Assembly (NCBI GenBank): GCA_050011095.1
Contig: JBEKJU010000069.1
Location: 1-16,001 of the forward strand
DNA from: JBEKJU01 sp050011095
GTDB taxonomy: Bacteria; Desulfobacterota; Syntrophorhabdia; Syntrophorhabdales; WCHB1-27
Direction of reading: 5' to 3'
DNA: 16,001 bases
Shown: positions 1-6,214 of the stretch, in pieces
How the letters are laid out: each line of letters opens with the position of its first letter
Numbering within the stretch: position 1 is the stretch's first letter
Position numbers and translations under genes: made by a program
Notes under the pieces: generated by a model
The model's database searches: none
What the model was told of the DNA's origin: nothing
The model's input: only the letters and a program-made list of their open reading frames with translations

Positions 1-438
1 AAAATCAATGATGTCAGGTAGATAGCACACCTATCCATAGAAGTCTAGAAATATAAATCATCAGGTATTTAAGCTACTTAGCCTCTATATGTGGATGATT
101 TCCAAATGCGTTTGCCCTGCTTATCGGGAATCAAAGATAAAAGTGAGCAAGCGCCGTGCCAGAGGAAGGGAGCCCTGAAGAACCGTGCGCCAAGGAGGGC
201 CGCACGCCCGCGCGGAGCGGGAGGGTGGGCTTCTTCGGTCGTATGCGGGCCGGCTATTCCCGGCGGATGTGGGGCTGGGCGGCCCAACGAAAGAGGGAAT
301 GGCCCTTTCCGGACACGTGAGCGCTTTGGGCCGATTCGAGGTGGTAGCCGAGGGACTGTTGGCCGCCCGCGCCGGTCACACGCTAGACCGCCGCGGTGAG
401 ACGCTGTCTTGGGGCCGCATCTTTGGACCGTAGCCTCA
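1..438. other. Stretch without a supportable gene
   Basis: No coding region convinces me here. The first ~115 bases are AT-rich, then composition turns sharply GC-rich. The open frames present (for example 91-399 plus, 185-433 plus, 78-287 minus) overlap each other, are rich in Arg, Gly and Pro as expected of GC-rich non-coding frames, and match no family I know. The stretch lies beyond the end of the minus-strand glycosyltransferase operon and may contain decayed sequence. I see no tRNA, CRISPR or clear terminator. Confidence 0.6.
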
Positions 439-562
439 ATTCCAATTCTAACTCATCGCTATCTTTGTTGCCTTCGTCATCTGCTCCTCGATGTACTACG
501 ACTGTACATCTTCGTCGCTCCTTCCTCGGCGCCTCGATATCGCTTTGATTTAGAATTGGAAT
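439..562. repeat. 124-bp miniature inverted-repeat element
   Basis: Thirteen bases at 439-451 (ATTCCAATTCTAA) are the exact reverse complement of 550-562 (TTAGAATTGGAAT). Between them, GATGTAC at 490-496 and GTACATC at 504-510 form a second perfect inverted repeat whose centre (500) coincides with the element midpoint (500.5). The plus strand is pyrimidine-rich across both halves. The right end abuts exactly the point where homology of the last GT87 copy to its two sisters stops, and it supplies that gene's last codons and stop. No transposase is encoded and no target-site duplication is evident. It could be a MITE-like or REP-like dispersed element. Confidence 0.6.
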
Positions 563-1725
563 AAGTCCCCGGGCAGCAACACATGCGCGGCCATGAGACC
601 GGACAGGACCAGCAGGAAAAAGAGCGGGCTGAATCCCAGCGCATTACCGGCGATCTGGAGGGGGGCGAGGAGCCACAGGAGCCCCATGCGCTTCACGGGC
701 GCCTTCTCTTGCGCGAGGCAAATGGCATAGGTGAAGAGTATGAGGCCCATGTCATAGTACATGGCGTGGGGTTGCATTAATATTAGCGCTATTGCGGCGA
801 GACCGAACCGGGCCGATAGATCGGGGTCTTGACGGCCCTTGTACCAGACGAGCGAGATCGTGACGGCCGTCGTGACGGCCGTCGCCGAACCGGCAACGAG
901 CGCCACGCGACTGTGGACGCCCAAGAGGGCCTGCAGGAAGCCGAGCCAGCAGACGCTGTTGCCCGGATCGAGCCATGCGGCGACACCCGAGACCCAGGAG
1001 GCATAGTGAAGCCAATCCGTCAACCAGGAGGGGCCGTACGTGAAGACCCCTATCAGGTAGAGGCCCGCCGCGACAATGACGCTCGTCATGACCGTCCGAA
1101 ACCGGCCGGAGAGGAGATGAAGACCGATCAGGGGGATGGCGAACTGGGGCTTGAAGAGTCCGGCCAGGCGCTCCCTGCCGCTCGACCCGGCCCACCACGC
1201 CGCGACGTAGAGGAGAAAGGTGATCGGGGTATTCTGGCCCCCCAACGCGGATTTCAGAAGGGGGTAATAAAGCAGGACAGCGGCTAGGGCGAGGTCGTAG
1301 CGGCCGCCGAGGCGCGGGACCTTGCGGCAGAGCAGCCACGTCGCCAGGCTGAGGGCAAGCACCATCAGCAGGGTATGGAGAAGGAAAGAGAGCCGGTAGT
1401 CGAGCAGGGAGAGGGGATAGTAGGCGAGCGCGACAAAGGGCGGATAAGGAAAAGGTATGGCGCCACCACCCCGGTACCCATGAGGAAACAAATCCTTCTG
1501 CGCCGCCGTCTCATCACCGAACCGGTAGAGTCTCTTGCCCGTTGCGTCGTGGAGGATGCATCCGGCGCCGTAGAAGGCGGGGTAATCGCCACCCAGTCGG
1601 CCTGCGGGCATTTCAGCGCCCCTCCCGCTGAACACCCCGATGAAAACAGCCGCCACCACGGCGAACACCGCCGACCTCGGGTACCACTTCAGGCGCCATG
1701 GGTTAAGAAACTTTTCTTTTGGCAC
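550..1725 (-). CDS. GT87/DUF2029-like membrane glycosyltransferase, copy 3 (C-terminus replaced)
   Basis: A 391-residue polytopic membrane protein resembling the GT87/DUF2029 family, whose characterised members (PimE-like) use polyprenol-phosphate sugars as donors and act on the periplasmic face. Visible features are a first membrane segment at about residues 18-33, then GGDYPAFYGAG with an Asp at 47 in the position expected for the catalytic Asp of an extracytoplasmic loop, the FPYPPFVALAYYPLSLL block near 90-110, a GGQN-TP motif and an FKPQFAIP block. The start is GTG at 1725 with a GGGAG ribosome site 9 nt upstream, as in the neighbouring copies. Relative to the copy at 3016-4242 it lacks six residues just before FKPQ and ends LLPGDLFQF, whereas its sisters continue for another 17 residues. 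The last codons come from the inverted-repeat element at 439-562. The enzyme may still be active; donor and acceptor are unknown. Confidence 0.75.
   Translation of the reverse strand: MPKEKFLNPWRLKWYPRSAVFAVVAAVFIGVFSGRGAEMPAGRLGGDYPAFYGAGCILHDATGKRLYRFGDETAAQKDLFPHGYRGGGAIPFPYPPFVALAYYPLSLLDYRLSFLLHTLLMVLALSLATWLLCRKVPRLGGRYDLALAAVLLYYPLLKSALGGQNTPITFLLYVAAWWAGSSGRERLAGLFKPQFAIPLIGLHLLSGRFRTVMTSVIVAAGLYLIGVFTYGPSWLTDWLHYASWVSGVAAWLDPGNSVCWLGFLQALLGVHSRVALVAGSATAVTTAVTISLVWYKGRQDPDLSARFGLAAIALILMQPHAMYYDMGLILFTYAICLAQEKAPVKRMGLLWLLAPLQIAGNALGFSPLFFLLVLSGLMAAHVLLPGDLFQF
1034..1156. repeat. 123-bp block identical to 2311-2433
   Basis: These 123 bases inside GT87 copy 3 are identical, base for base, to 2311-2433 inside the broken copy 2, while the equivalent part of copy 1 (about 3540-3667) differs at many sites. 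The block ends at CTTGAAG, exactly where the three copies diverge by deletions. This points to recent duplication or gene conversion between copies 2 and 3. Confidence 0.9.
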
Positions 1726-1760
1726 TGTCCGGATCTCCCTCTTTCCCGGCCCTATCGGCT
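1678..1760. repeat. 83-bp start/linker block identical to 2912-2994
   Basis: This block covers the first ~16 codons of GT87 copy 3, its GTG start, ribosome-binding site and part of the linker to the copy upstream. It is identical to 2912-2994 at the start of copy 2. Both linkers are exactly 56 nt (1726-1781 and 2960-3015). This is the signature of tandem duplication of a unit of about 1.23-1.28 kb that included the translation start region. Confidence 0.9.
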
Positions 1761-1781
1761 ACTTATTCCATCTTTCGCACC

Positions 1782-2959
1782 TTACAATACCGCGCCGCGG
1801 ACCGTTCCAGCCGCCTCGTCGTTCCGCCGCGGCCTTAAGTCCCCGGGCAACAACGTGTGCGCTGCCATGAGACCCGATACAAGGAGGAGGAAGAGCGAGC
1901 TGAACCCCAGGGCATTACCCGCCGCCCCAAGGGGAGCGAGGAGCCACAGAAGCCCCAAAAGCTTCACGGGCGCCTTCTCTCGCGCGAGGCACATGGCATA
2001 GGTGAAGAGGAGGAGCCCCATGTCATAGTATACGGTGTGCGGCGACAGCAGTATCAAGGCGACCGGGGCGAGACCGAACCGGCAAGACAGATCGGGGTCG
2101 TGACGCCCTTTATACCAGACAACGGAGATCGCGACGGCCGTCGCGAGGGCCAGCGCCCATCCGAGGGCGAATCCCACACGGTTATCCACGCCCCAGAGGG
2201 CCTGAAGGAAGCCGAGCCAGCAGACGCTGACAAAATGGGTACTATCGACCCGCGCGGCGACACCCGATACCCACGAGGCATAGTGAAGCCAATCAACCAG
2301 CCAGGAAGGACCGTACGTGAAGACCCCTATCAGGTAGAGGCCCGCCGCGACAATGACGCTCGTCATGACCGTCCGAAACCGGCCGGAGAGGAGATGAAGA
2401 CCGATCAGGGGGATGGCGAACTGGGGCTTGAAGCCCTCCATGCCGCGATGTAGAGGAGAAAGGTGATCGGCGTATTCTGCCCCCCCAATGTGGCTATCAG
2501 CATGGGGAAGTACAGCAGGGCGGCACCCAGGGCGAGGCCGTAGCGGCCTCCGAGGCGCGGGACGTTGCGGCTGAGCAGCCACATCGCCAGGCTGAGGGCG
2601 AGCACCTTCAGCAGGCTATGGAGCCTGTACGAGAGGTTGTAGTCCAGCAGGGAGAGGGGATAATAGGCGAGCGCGACAAAGGGCGGATAAGGAAAAGGCA
2701 TGGCCGGGCCCCAACCGGGATGCCCTTCCGGAAATAAACCCTTCTGCGCGGCCACCTCGTCGTCGTACCTGTAAAGTCTCTTTCCTGTCATATCGTGGAC
2801 GATGCGCGCGGCGCCGTAAAAGGCGGAGTAGTCGCCACCCATTCGACCGGCGTCCTTCCCGCCCAACACCGAGATAAAAATGGCCGCCACAACGACGAAT
2901 AGCGCCGACCCCGGGTACCACTTCAGGCGCCATGGGTTAAGAAACTTTTCTTTTGGCAC
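1782..2959 (-). pseudogene. GT87/DUF2029-like glycosyltransferase, copy 2, frameshifted
   Basis: This is the middle member of the tandem trio. From the GTG at 2959 the frame reads as a good GT87 N-terminus (MPKEKFLNPW, GGDYSAFYGA, FPYPPFVALAYYPLSLL, LGGQNTPITFLLYIAAW) and then runs into junk and a stop at 2405. The C-terminal half resumes in another frame from about 2440 (EGFKPQFAIPLIG onward) to the stop at 1782. Alignment by eye to the copy at 3016-4242 shows a net loss of 52 nt between the AAW and FKPQ blocks, which is not a multiple of three. An ATG within the downstream frame (MEGFKPQ) could in principle allow a separate C-terminal fragment, but no clear ribosome site precedes it. It is most likely non-functional, unless the break is an assembly error. 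Confidence 0.82.
2311..2433. repeat. 123-bp block identical to 1034-1156
   Basis: Partner of the identical block in GT87 copy 3. The frameshifting deletion of copy 2 lies immediately next to its right end (2434 onward). The two blocks lie 1277 bp apart, so homologous recombination between them could remove or add a whole unit. Confidence 0.9.
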
Positions 2960-2994
2960 TGTCCGGATCTCCCTCTTTCCCGGCCCTATCGGCT
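2912..2994. repeat. 83-bp start/linker block identical to 1678-1760
   Basis: Second copy of the duplicated start and linker region, covering the GTG start of the broken GT87 copy 2. The start of copy 1 (around 4242) is clearly diverged from both, so copies 2 and 3 are the more recent pair at this end. Confidence 0.9.
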
Positions 2995-3015
2995 TCCCAT
3001 TCTATCTTTCGCACC

Positions 3016-4242
3016 CTACAATACCGCGCCGGGGACCATTCCTGCCGCCTCGTCGTTCCGCCGCAGCCTTAAGCCCCCGGGCAACAACGTGTGCGCGGCC
3101 ATGAGGCCCGATACAAGGACGAGGAAAAAGAGCGGGCTGAACCCCAGGGTCTCGCCGGCCGCCTGAAGAGGGGCGAGGAGCCACAGGAGCGCTATAAGTT
3201 TCACGGGCGCCTTCTCTCGCGCGAGGCACATGGCGTAGGTGAAGAGGACAAGTCCCACCTCATAGAACATGGCGTGAGGCTGCATCAGTATCAAAGCTAT
3301 GGGAGCGAGACCGAACCGCACGGAGAGATCGGGGTCGTGACGGCCCTTGTACCAGACGAGGGAGATCGCGACGGCTGTCACTAGGGCCATCGTCCACCCG
3401 GCAACGAGCGCTACCCGACTATGCATGCCCAAAAGGGCCTGGAGGAAGCCGAGCCAGCAGACGCCGCCATCCGGACGGACCCGCTCGGCGAGACCCGAGA
3501 CCCACGAGGCATAGTGAAGCCAATCAACCAGCCAGGAGGGACCATACGTGACGACCCCGATCACATAGAGGCCCGATGCGACAGCGGCGCTCGTCATGAC
3601 GGTCCGGTACCGGCCGGAGAGGAGATGAAGACCGATCAGGGGGATGGCGAACTGAGGCTTGAAGAGCATCAACCCCAGAAAAAGCCCCGCCAGGCCCTCC
3701 CTGCCGCGCGACCCCGCCCACCATGCCGCTACATAGAAGAGAAAGGTGATCGGAATGTTCTGCGCCACCAACACGGCTATCAGCACGGGGTAATACAACA
3801 GGGCGGCACCCAGGGCGAGGTCGTGGCGGCCTCCGAGGCGCGGGACCTCGCGGCTGAGCAACCACGTCGCCAGGCTGAAGGCGAGCATCATCAGGAGGGC
3901 ATGAAGACGGTAAGAGAGGCGGTAATCGAGCAGGGAGAGAGGGTAGTAGGCGAGTGCGACAAAGGGCGGATAAGGAAAAGGGAGGGCGCGACCCCAACCC
4001 GGATACCCTTCCGGACGTAAGTCCCTCTGGACCGCCACCTCATCATCCAACCTGTAGAGCTTCTTCCCTGCCGTATCAAAGAGGATGCGCCCGGCGCCGT
4101 AGAAGGTGGGGTAATCGCCCCCAATTCGACCGGCGTCCTTCCCACCCAGCGCCGAGATAAAAATGATCGCCGCCGCGGTGAATATAGCCGCCCTCCGGTA
4201 CACCTTCAGACGGCATGGGTTGAGAAATTTCTCCGTCGGCAC
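3016..4242 (-). CDS. GT87/DUF2029-like membrane glycosyltransferase, copy 1 (longest intact copy)
   Basis: A 408-residue polytopic membrane protein, the most complete of three tandem paralogues. It shows the family layout: a cytoplasmic N-terminal tail, a hydrophobic segment at about 17-32, GGDYPTFYGAG with a candidate catalytic Asp at 43, FPYPPFVALAYYPLSLL at about 89-105, FKPQFAIPLIG at 194-204, and repeated hydrophobic helices to the C-terminus. The predicted role is transfer of a sugar from a polyprenol-phosphate donor to an extracytoplasmic acceptor. The start is GTG at 4242 with AGAGG about 8 nt upstream, and the gene begins 37 nt after the stop of the GT2-GtrA gene, which could make its donor. 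One oddity is that the GQN motif of the other two copies reads AQN here (residues 160-162). The acceptor is unknown; GT39- or GT83-like function cannot be excluded without profile searches. Confidence 0.8.
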   Translation of the reverse strand: MPTEKFLNPCRLKVYRRAAIFTAAAIIFISALGGKDAGRIGGDYPTFYGAGRILFDTAGKKLYRLDDEVAVQRDLRPEGYPGWGRALPFPYPPFVALAYYPLSLLDYRLSYRLHALLMMLAFSLATWLLSREVPRLGGRHDLALGAALLYYPVLIAVLVAQNIPITFLFYVAAWWAGSRGREGLAGLFLGLMLFKPQFAIPLIGLHLLSGRYRTVMTSAAVASGLYVIGVVTYGPSWLVDWLHYASWVSGLAERVRPDGGVCWLGFLQALLGMHSRVALVAGWTMALVTAVAISLVWYKGRHDPDLSVRFGLAPIALILMQPHAMFYEVGLVLFTYAMCLAREKAPVKLIALLWLLAPLQAAGETLGFSPLFFLVLVSGLMAAHTLLPGGLRLRRNDEAAGMVPGAVL

Positions 4243-4279
4243 GATGCGAACCTCTTGCCTTTCCGGCCCTCCCTACCGC

Positions 4280-5371
4280 TCACCGGCCTTGCGGACCGCC
4301 CCTCCCTGAAAAGGCGACAAATTTGCTTCCAAGGAAATTGAACATTGTGGCGACGGCTATCCCGATAAAGCTGGCCAGGACATACCGATAGCCCACGCCC
4401 ATACCGGCGCCTGCGATGAGGACGTGCATCGTCCCGAGCCGAAGGAGCAGACCGGCGAGGCAGACGGCGACGAACCGGCCGTACGAGGTAGCGATGGCGC
4501 TCTCCTTGCCGGCCGCGAACGTCCAGCGTCGGTTCACCGCGTAATTCACCGTGACCGCGCAGAGGAAGGCAGGCACGGCCGCGGCCCTGGGGTCGAGATG
4601 GGCAAGCTGGACCGCCCCTATCAACACGGACGTGTCGACGAGAAGGCCGAAAAACCCGACGAGGCAGAATTTCAGGAATTCGAATGTCCCCGGATACCTG
4701 AAACAGTAGAGGCGCCACAGGTGGGCGAGATACTGGAACTCCACCCGCGCGTCCAGTTTGCTTGCGCCTTTTTGCCTGTCCTGAAAGACAATCGGGACCT
4801 CGGCGATCCGCGCCCCGGTCTTGACGACTACCTCCAGGACGATCTTCCATCCGACTGGGTTCAGGGCAATGCCGTCAAGGGCGTCCCTTCGTACGGCCAT
4901 GAACCCGCTGCTCGGATCGGTGAGCGGCGAGAGCCCCCGCGCCAGAAGGCCCGAGCCCCTGCTGACGAGCCGCCTCACAAAAGGCCAATTCTCGCAACCT
5001 CCGCCGGCCGTATAGCGGCTGCCGACGGTAGCGGTGCACCTTTTCTCCAGGATCGGCCGTACCATGTCCGGTATTTTTTCCACGGGATGACTGAGGTCCG
5101 CATCCATGACAACGCAGACCTCGCCCGAGGCGATCTCGAATCCCTTCATAACGGCCGTTGCGAGGCCTCTTTGGTCTTTCCGGACGTGCACCCTGACCGG
5201 ATAGCTTCCGGCAAGGTCTTGCGCGACGCCGGCGGTGCCATCGGGTGAATCATCGTCGACGACGACGACCTCGCCTTGCAGGCCGGCTTTGTCCAGCTCG
5301 CGGACAATCGAGGGCACGATTGCCCTCACGTTCTCGGCCTCGTTATACGTGGGAAGAATTACGGAAATCAT
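4280..5371 (-). CDS. Polyprenol-phosphate mannosyl/glycosyltransferase (GT2) fused to GtrA-like domain
   Basis: A 363-residue dolichol-phosphate-mannose-synthase-like enzyme that would charge a polyprenyl phosphate with a sugar from a nucleotide donor at the inner membrane. GT2 motifs are in order: VILPTYNEAENV (4-15), VVVDDDSPDG (36-45), the metal-binding DADLSHP (90-96), GSRY (117-120), DPSSGF (152-157), GWKIVLE (174-180) and a basic FQDRQKGASKL (196-206). From about residue 230 a GtrA-like domain with four hydrophobic helices follows. I chose ATG 5371 because translation there begins directly with the GT2 strand and GGGGGAG lies 3 nt upstream; a longer frame to 5533 would translate palindromic, repeat-like DNA. 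It is first in a minus-strand operon with the GT87 copies, which suggests a donor-supply role. Sugar identity (mannose, glucose or other) cannot be read from the sequence. Confidence 0.88.
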   Translation of the reverse strand: MISVILPTYNEAENVRAIVPSIVRELDKAGLQGEVVVVDDDSPDGTAGVAQDLAGSYPVRVHVRKDQRGLATAVMKGFEIASGEVCVVMDADLSHPVEKIPDMVRPILEKRCTATVGSRYTAGGGCENWPFVRRLVSRGSGLLARGLSPLTDPSSGFMAVRRDALDGIALNPVGWKIVLEVVVKTGARIAEVPIVFQDRQKGASKLDARVEFQYLAHLWRLYCFRYPGTFEFLKFCLVGFFGLLVDTSVLIGAVQLAHLDPRAAAVPAFLCAVTVNYAVNRRWTFAAGKESAIATSYGRFVAVCLAGLLLRLGTMHVLIAGAGMGVGYRYVLASFIGIAVATMFNFLGSKFVAFSGRGGPQGR

Positions 5372-5485
5372 GTCTCCCCCTGAATAGAGCACAGGTGGAA
5401 ACAGCCCGTCAACATCTATTTCCCTTAAAAGCGGACCTTCACCTGCGGTACCTGCATATATAGTCGTCAGCCTGTGCCGCGCCTT

Positions 5486-5533
5486 AAGGGGACGTCCCTT
5501 TTTCAGGCGGTCCCTGTGTCCGTAATCGGACAC
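5486..5533. repeat. REP-like pair of palindromes
   Basis: Two palindromes lie close together: GGGACGTCCC at 5489-5498 and the hairpin GTGTCCG-TAAT-CGGACAC at 5516-5533. They sit upstream of the GT2 gene in non-coding DNA. The arrangement resembles extragenic palindromic repeats or an operator; only its genomic copy number would tell. Confidence 0.4.
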
Positions 5534-5634
5534 TTCAGGTCTTCACGGCATGCACACGGACCAAGAAGGGAAATGCCCTCTTCCCACGTATTATCGCAAG
5601 GTTAAGAAATTATAGAACTCTTCGAAGATTTTGC

Positions 5635-5663
5635 TTGACATGATGTATAATAATGTAATACAT
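5635..5663 (+). promoter_or_regulatory. Candidate promoter of the riboswitch leader, with overlapping inverted repeat
   Basis: A consensus TTGACA (5635-5640) and a consensus TATAAT (5646-5651, preceded by TG) occur in an AT-rich stretch just before the riboswitch. They are only 5 bp apart and so cannot be one promoter. Either TATAAT acts as an extended -10, starting RNA near 5658, or TTGACA pairs with a weaker -10 near 5656-5663. An inverted repeat ATGTAT-N9-ATACAT (5643-5663) and two ACATGAT repeats (5638-5644, 5660-5666) overlap this site and could bind a regulator. Confidence 0.5.
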
Positions 5664-5671
5664 GATTATAA

Positions 5672-5769
5672 ACATCTGATAAAGCCAAACCATCGGTGAC
5701 GATGGGAGGGAAAGCCTAAAGAGTCTTCGACGCAACAACTACCTTGAAGACGGTCGGGCCGCCGGATGA
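5672..5769 (+). ncRNA. Class I cyclic-di-GMP riboswitch (GEMM-I)
   Basis: The plus strand shows the GEMM-I architecture. CATC (5673-5676) can pair with GATG (5765-5768) as outer P1. GCCAAACC (5684-5691) leads into a 4-bp hairpin ATCG/CGAT with a GTGA tetraloop (5692-5703), followed by GGGAGGGAAAGCCT (5704-5717), the counterpart of the family's GGGACGCAAAGCC. A second arm pairs GTCTTC (5723-5728) with GAAGAC (5746-5751), then GGTCGGGCCGCCG (5752-5764) matches the 3' helix. From recalled Vc2 numbering, the ligand-contacting G20 is retained, while the 21-46 core pair is C-G instead of G-C, a compensatory change. The aptamer faces the Tad pilus operon and its 3' strand is shared with a terminator hairpin. 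The identification rests on eye alignment to the family consensus. Confidence 0.85.
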
Positions 5770-5794
5770 CGGGGGCAATATGCGGCGGCGTTTT
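5758..5794 (+). terminator. Intrinsic-terminator-like hairpin, riboswitch expression platform
   Basis: GCCGCCG at 5758-5764 is the exact reverse complement of CGGCGGC at 5783-5789, giving a 7-bp GC stem with an 18-nt loop followed by GTTTT. The 5' arm lies inside the 3' helix of the c-di-GMP aptamer, so aptamer folding and terminator formation are mutually exclusive. This predicts that bound ligand allows read-through (ON). The T-run is short and the loop long, so termination may be incomplete. Confidence 0.6.
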
Positions 5795-5876
5795 CCAACC
5801 GATAACCAAGGGAACACTTCTTCCCCGGCTCGTGAGGGTCGGCTCGACCATGTGTATTACTTTGTGCATTATTCTC

Positions 5877-5905
5877 TTGACAAACCGCTCAAGTGTCGCT
5901 TAAAA
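5877..5905 (+). promoter_or_regulatory. Possible second flp promoter
   Basis: A consensus TTGACA at 5877-5882 is followed 17-18 bp later by TTAAAAC, a weak -10. If used, it would bypass the upstream c-di-GMP riboswitch and give basal pilus expression. Sequence support is limited to the -35 match and the AT-rich downstream region. Confidence 0.3.
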
Positions 5906-5910
5906 CTTTT

Positions 5911-5940
5911 TAATGTTTTTTAATGTTTTACCATGTTTTG
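5911..5940 (+). repeat. Three helically phased decamers
   Basis: TAATGTTTTT, TAATGTTTTA and CCATGTTTTG follow each other without gaps, so a T-rich run recurs exactly every 10 bp. Phased A/T tracts bend DNA and can attract nucleoid proteins. The repeat lies just downstream of a candidate promoter for the flp operon. Confidence 0.5.
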
Positions 5941-6198
5941 CCGATACTATAGGTGAGTGTCATACCGGATCGGATAATGTCGTCGATGCGGTCAGGAATG
6001 GGCGGGGGCGGGGATCGTCCAGGCACGTCGGATGGACGGCCCATGTGAGGCTGGTTGCACGGGGGTATCCCCCCCCTTATCGGGCGTCCGGGCCAACAGA
6101 GGGAGCGATCCGGACCGGACAGCATGGAGTGGACGGGTTCGGAAGCGGTCATGACAACGGTGAGATGAGCGGGTGCGGCCCGATTATTCCACCACACC

Positions 6199-6209
6199 AA
6201 AGGAGGTGA
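6199..6209 (+). promoter_or_regulatory. Near-perfect Shine-Dalgarno of flp
   Basis: AAAGGAGGTGA at 6199-6209 is almost fully complementary to the 16S rRNA 3' end and is spaced 5 nt from ATG 6215. It is the strongest ribosome site in the window, as expected for the most abundant product, and it fixes the flp start at 6215 instead of the earlier in-frame start at 6173. Confidence 0.85.
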
Positions 6210-6214
6210 AACAC

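Larger units (their letters stand above)
5795..6198 (+). other. Long leader between riboswitch and flp
   Basis: About 400 bp without a supportable gene. It contains a small hairpin GGTCG-GCT-CGACC (around 5837-5850), a candidate second promoter at 5877, AT-rich decamer repeats at 5911-5940, then a GC-rich stretch with GGGGG-TAT-CCCCC at 6061-6073. Short open frames on either strand (5913-6209 plus, 5928-6200 minus) are unrelated to known proteins, and the plus one runs into the flp ribosome site. It may be a 5' untranslated region if transcription starts at the riboswitch promoter. Confidence 0.5.

Noticed and set aside
134..142. Possible mutation of the TadZ Walker A (TT instead of KT), considered as loss of function (residue numbers in the protein at 12401-13552)
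   Set aside because: TadZ/CpaE proteins commonly carry this atypical P-loop, and the ParA signature lysine is present, so it is a family trait and not a defect.
91..433. Small plus-strand open frames near the left edge
   Set aside because: They overlap one another, are Arg/Gly/Pro-rich, lack a good ribosome site and match no known protein.
439..562. Intrinsic terminator for the minus-strand operon formed by the 13-bp inverted repeats
   Set aside because: The arms are AT-rich and separated by 98 bp, with no T-run in the right place. A mobile or extragenic repeat explains the geometry better.
5372..5533. N-terminal extension of the GT2-GtrA protein to an ATG at 5533
   Set aside because: The extra 54 residues are not part of the GT2 fold and translate palindromic repeat-like DNA. 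ATG 5371 has a good ribosome site and starts exactly at the first GT2 strand.
5666..5869. 67-residue minus-strand open frame
   Set aside because: It lies across the riboswitch and terminator, has no family resemblance and is explained by the RNA structure on the other strand.
6044..6059. Sigma-54 type promoter before flp
   Set aside because: TTGCA at the -12 position is good, but the -24 element reads TGTGAG and lacks the essential GG, so the match is too weak.
6173..6214. Earlier in-frame start for flp
   Set aside because: The near-perfect ribosome-binding site at 6199-6209 lies inside that extension and points to ATG 6215. The longer leader would be atypical for Flp.
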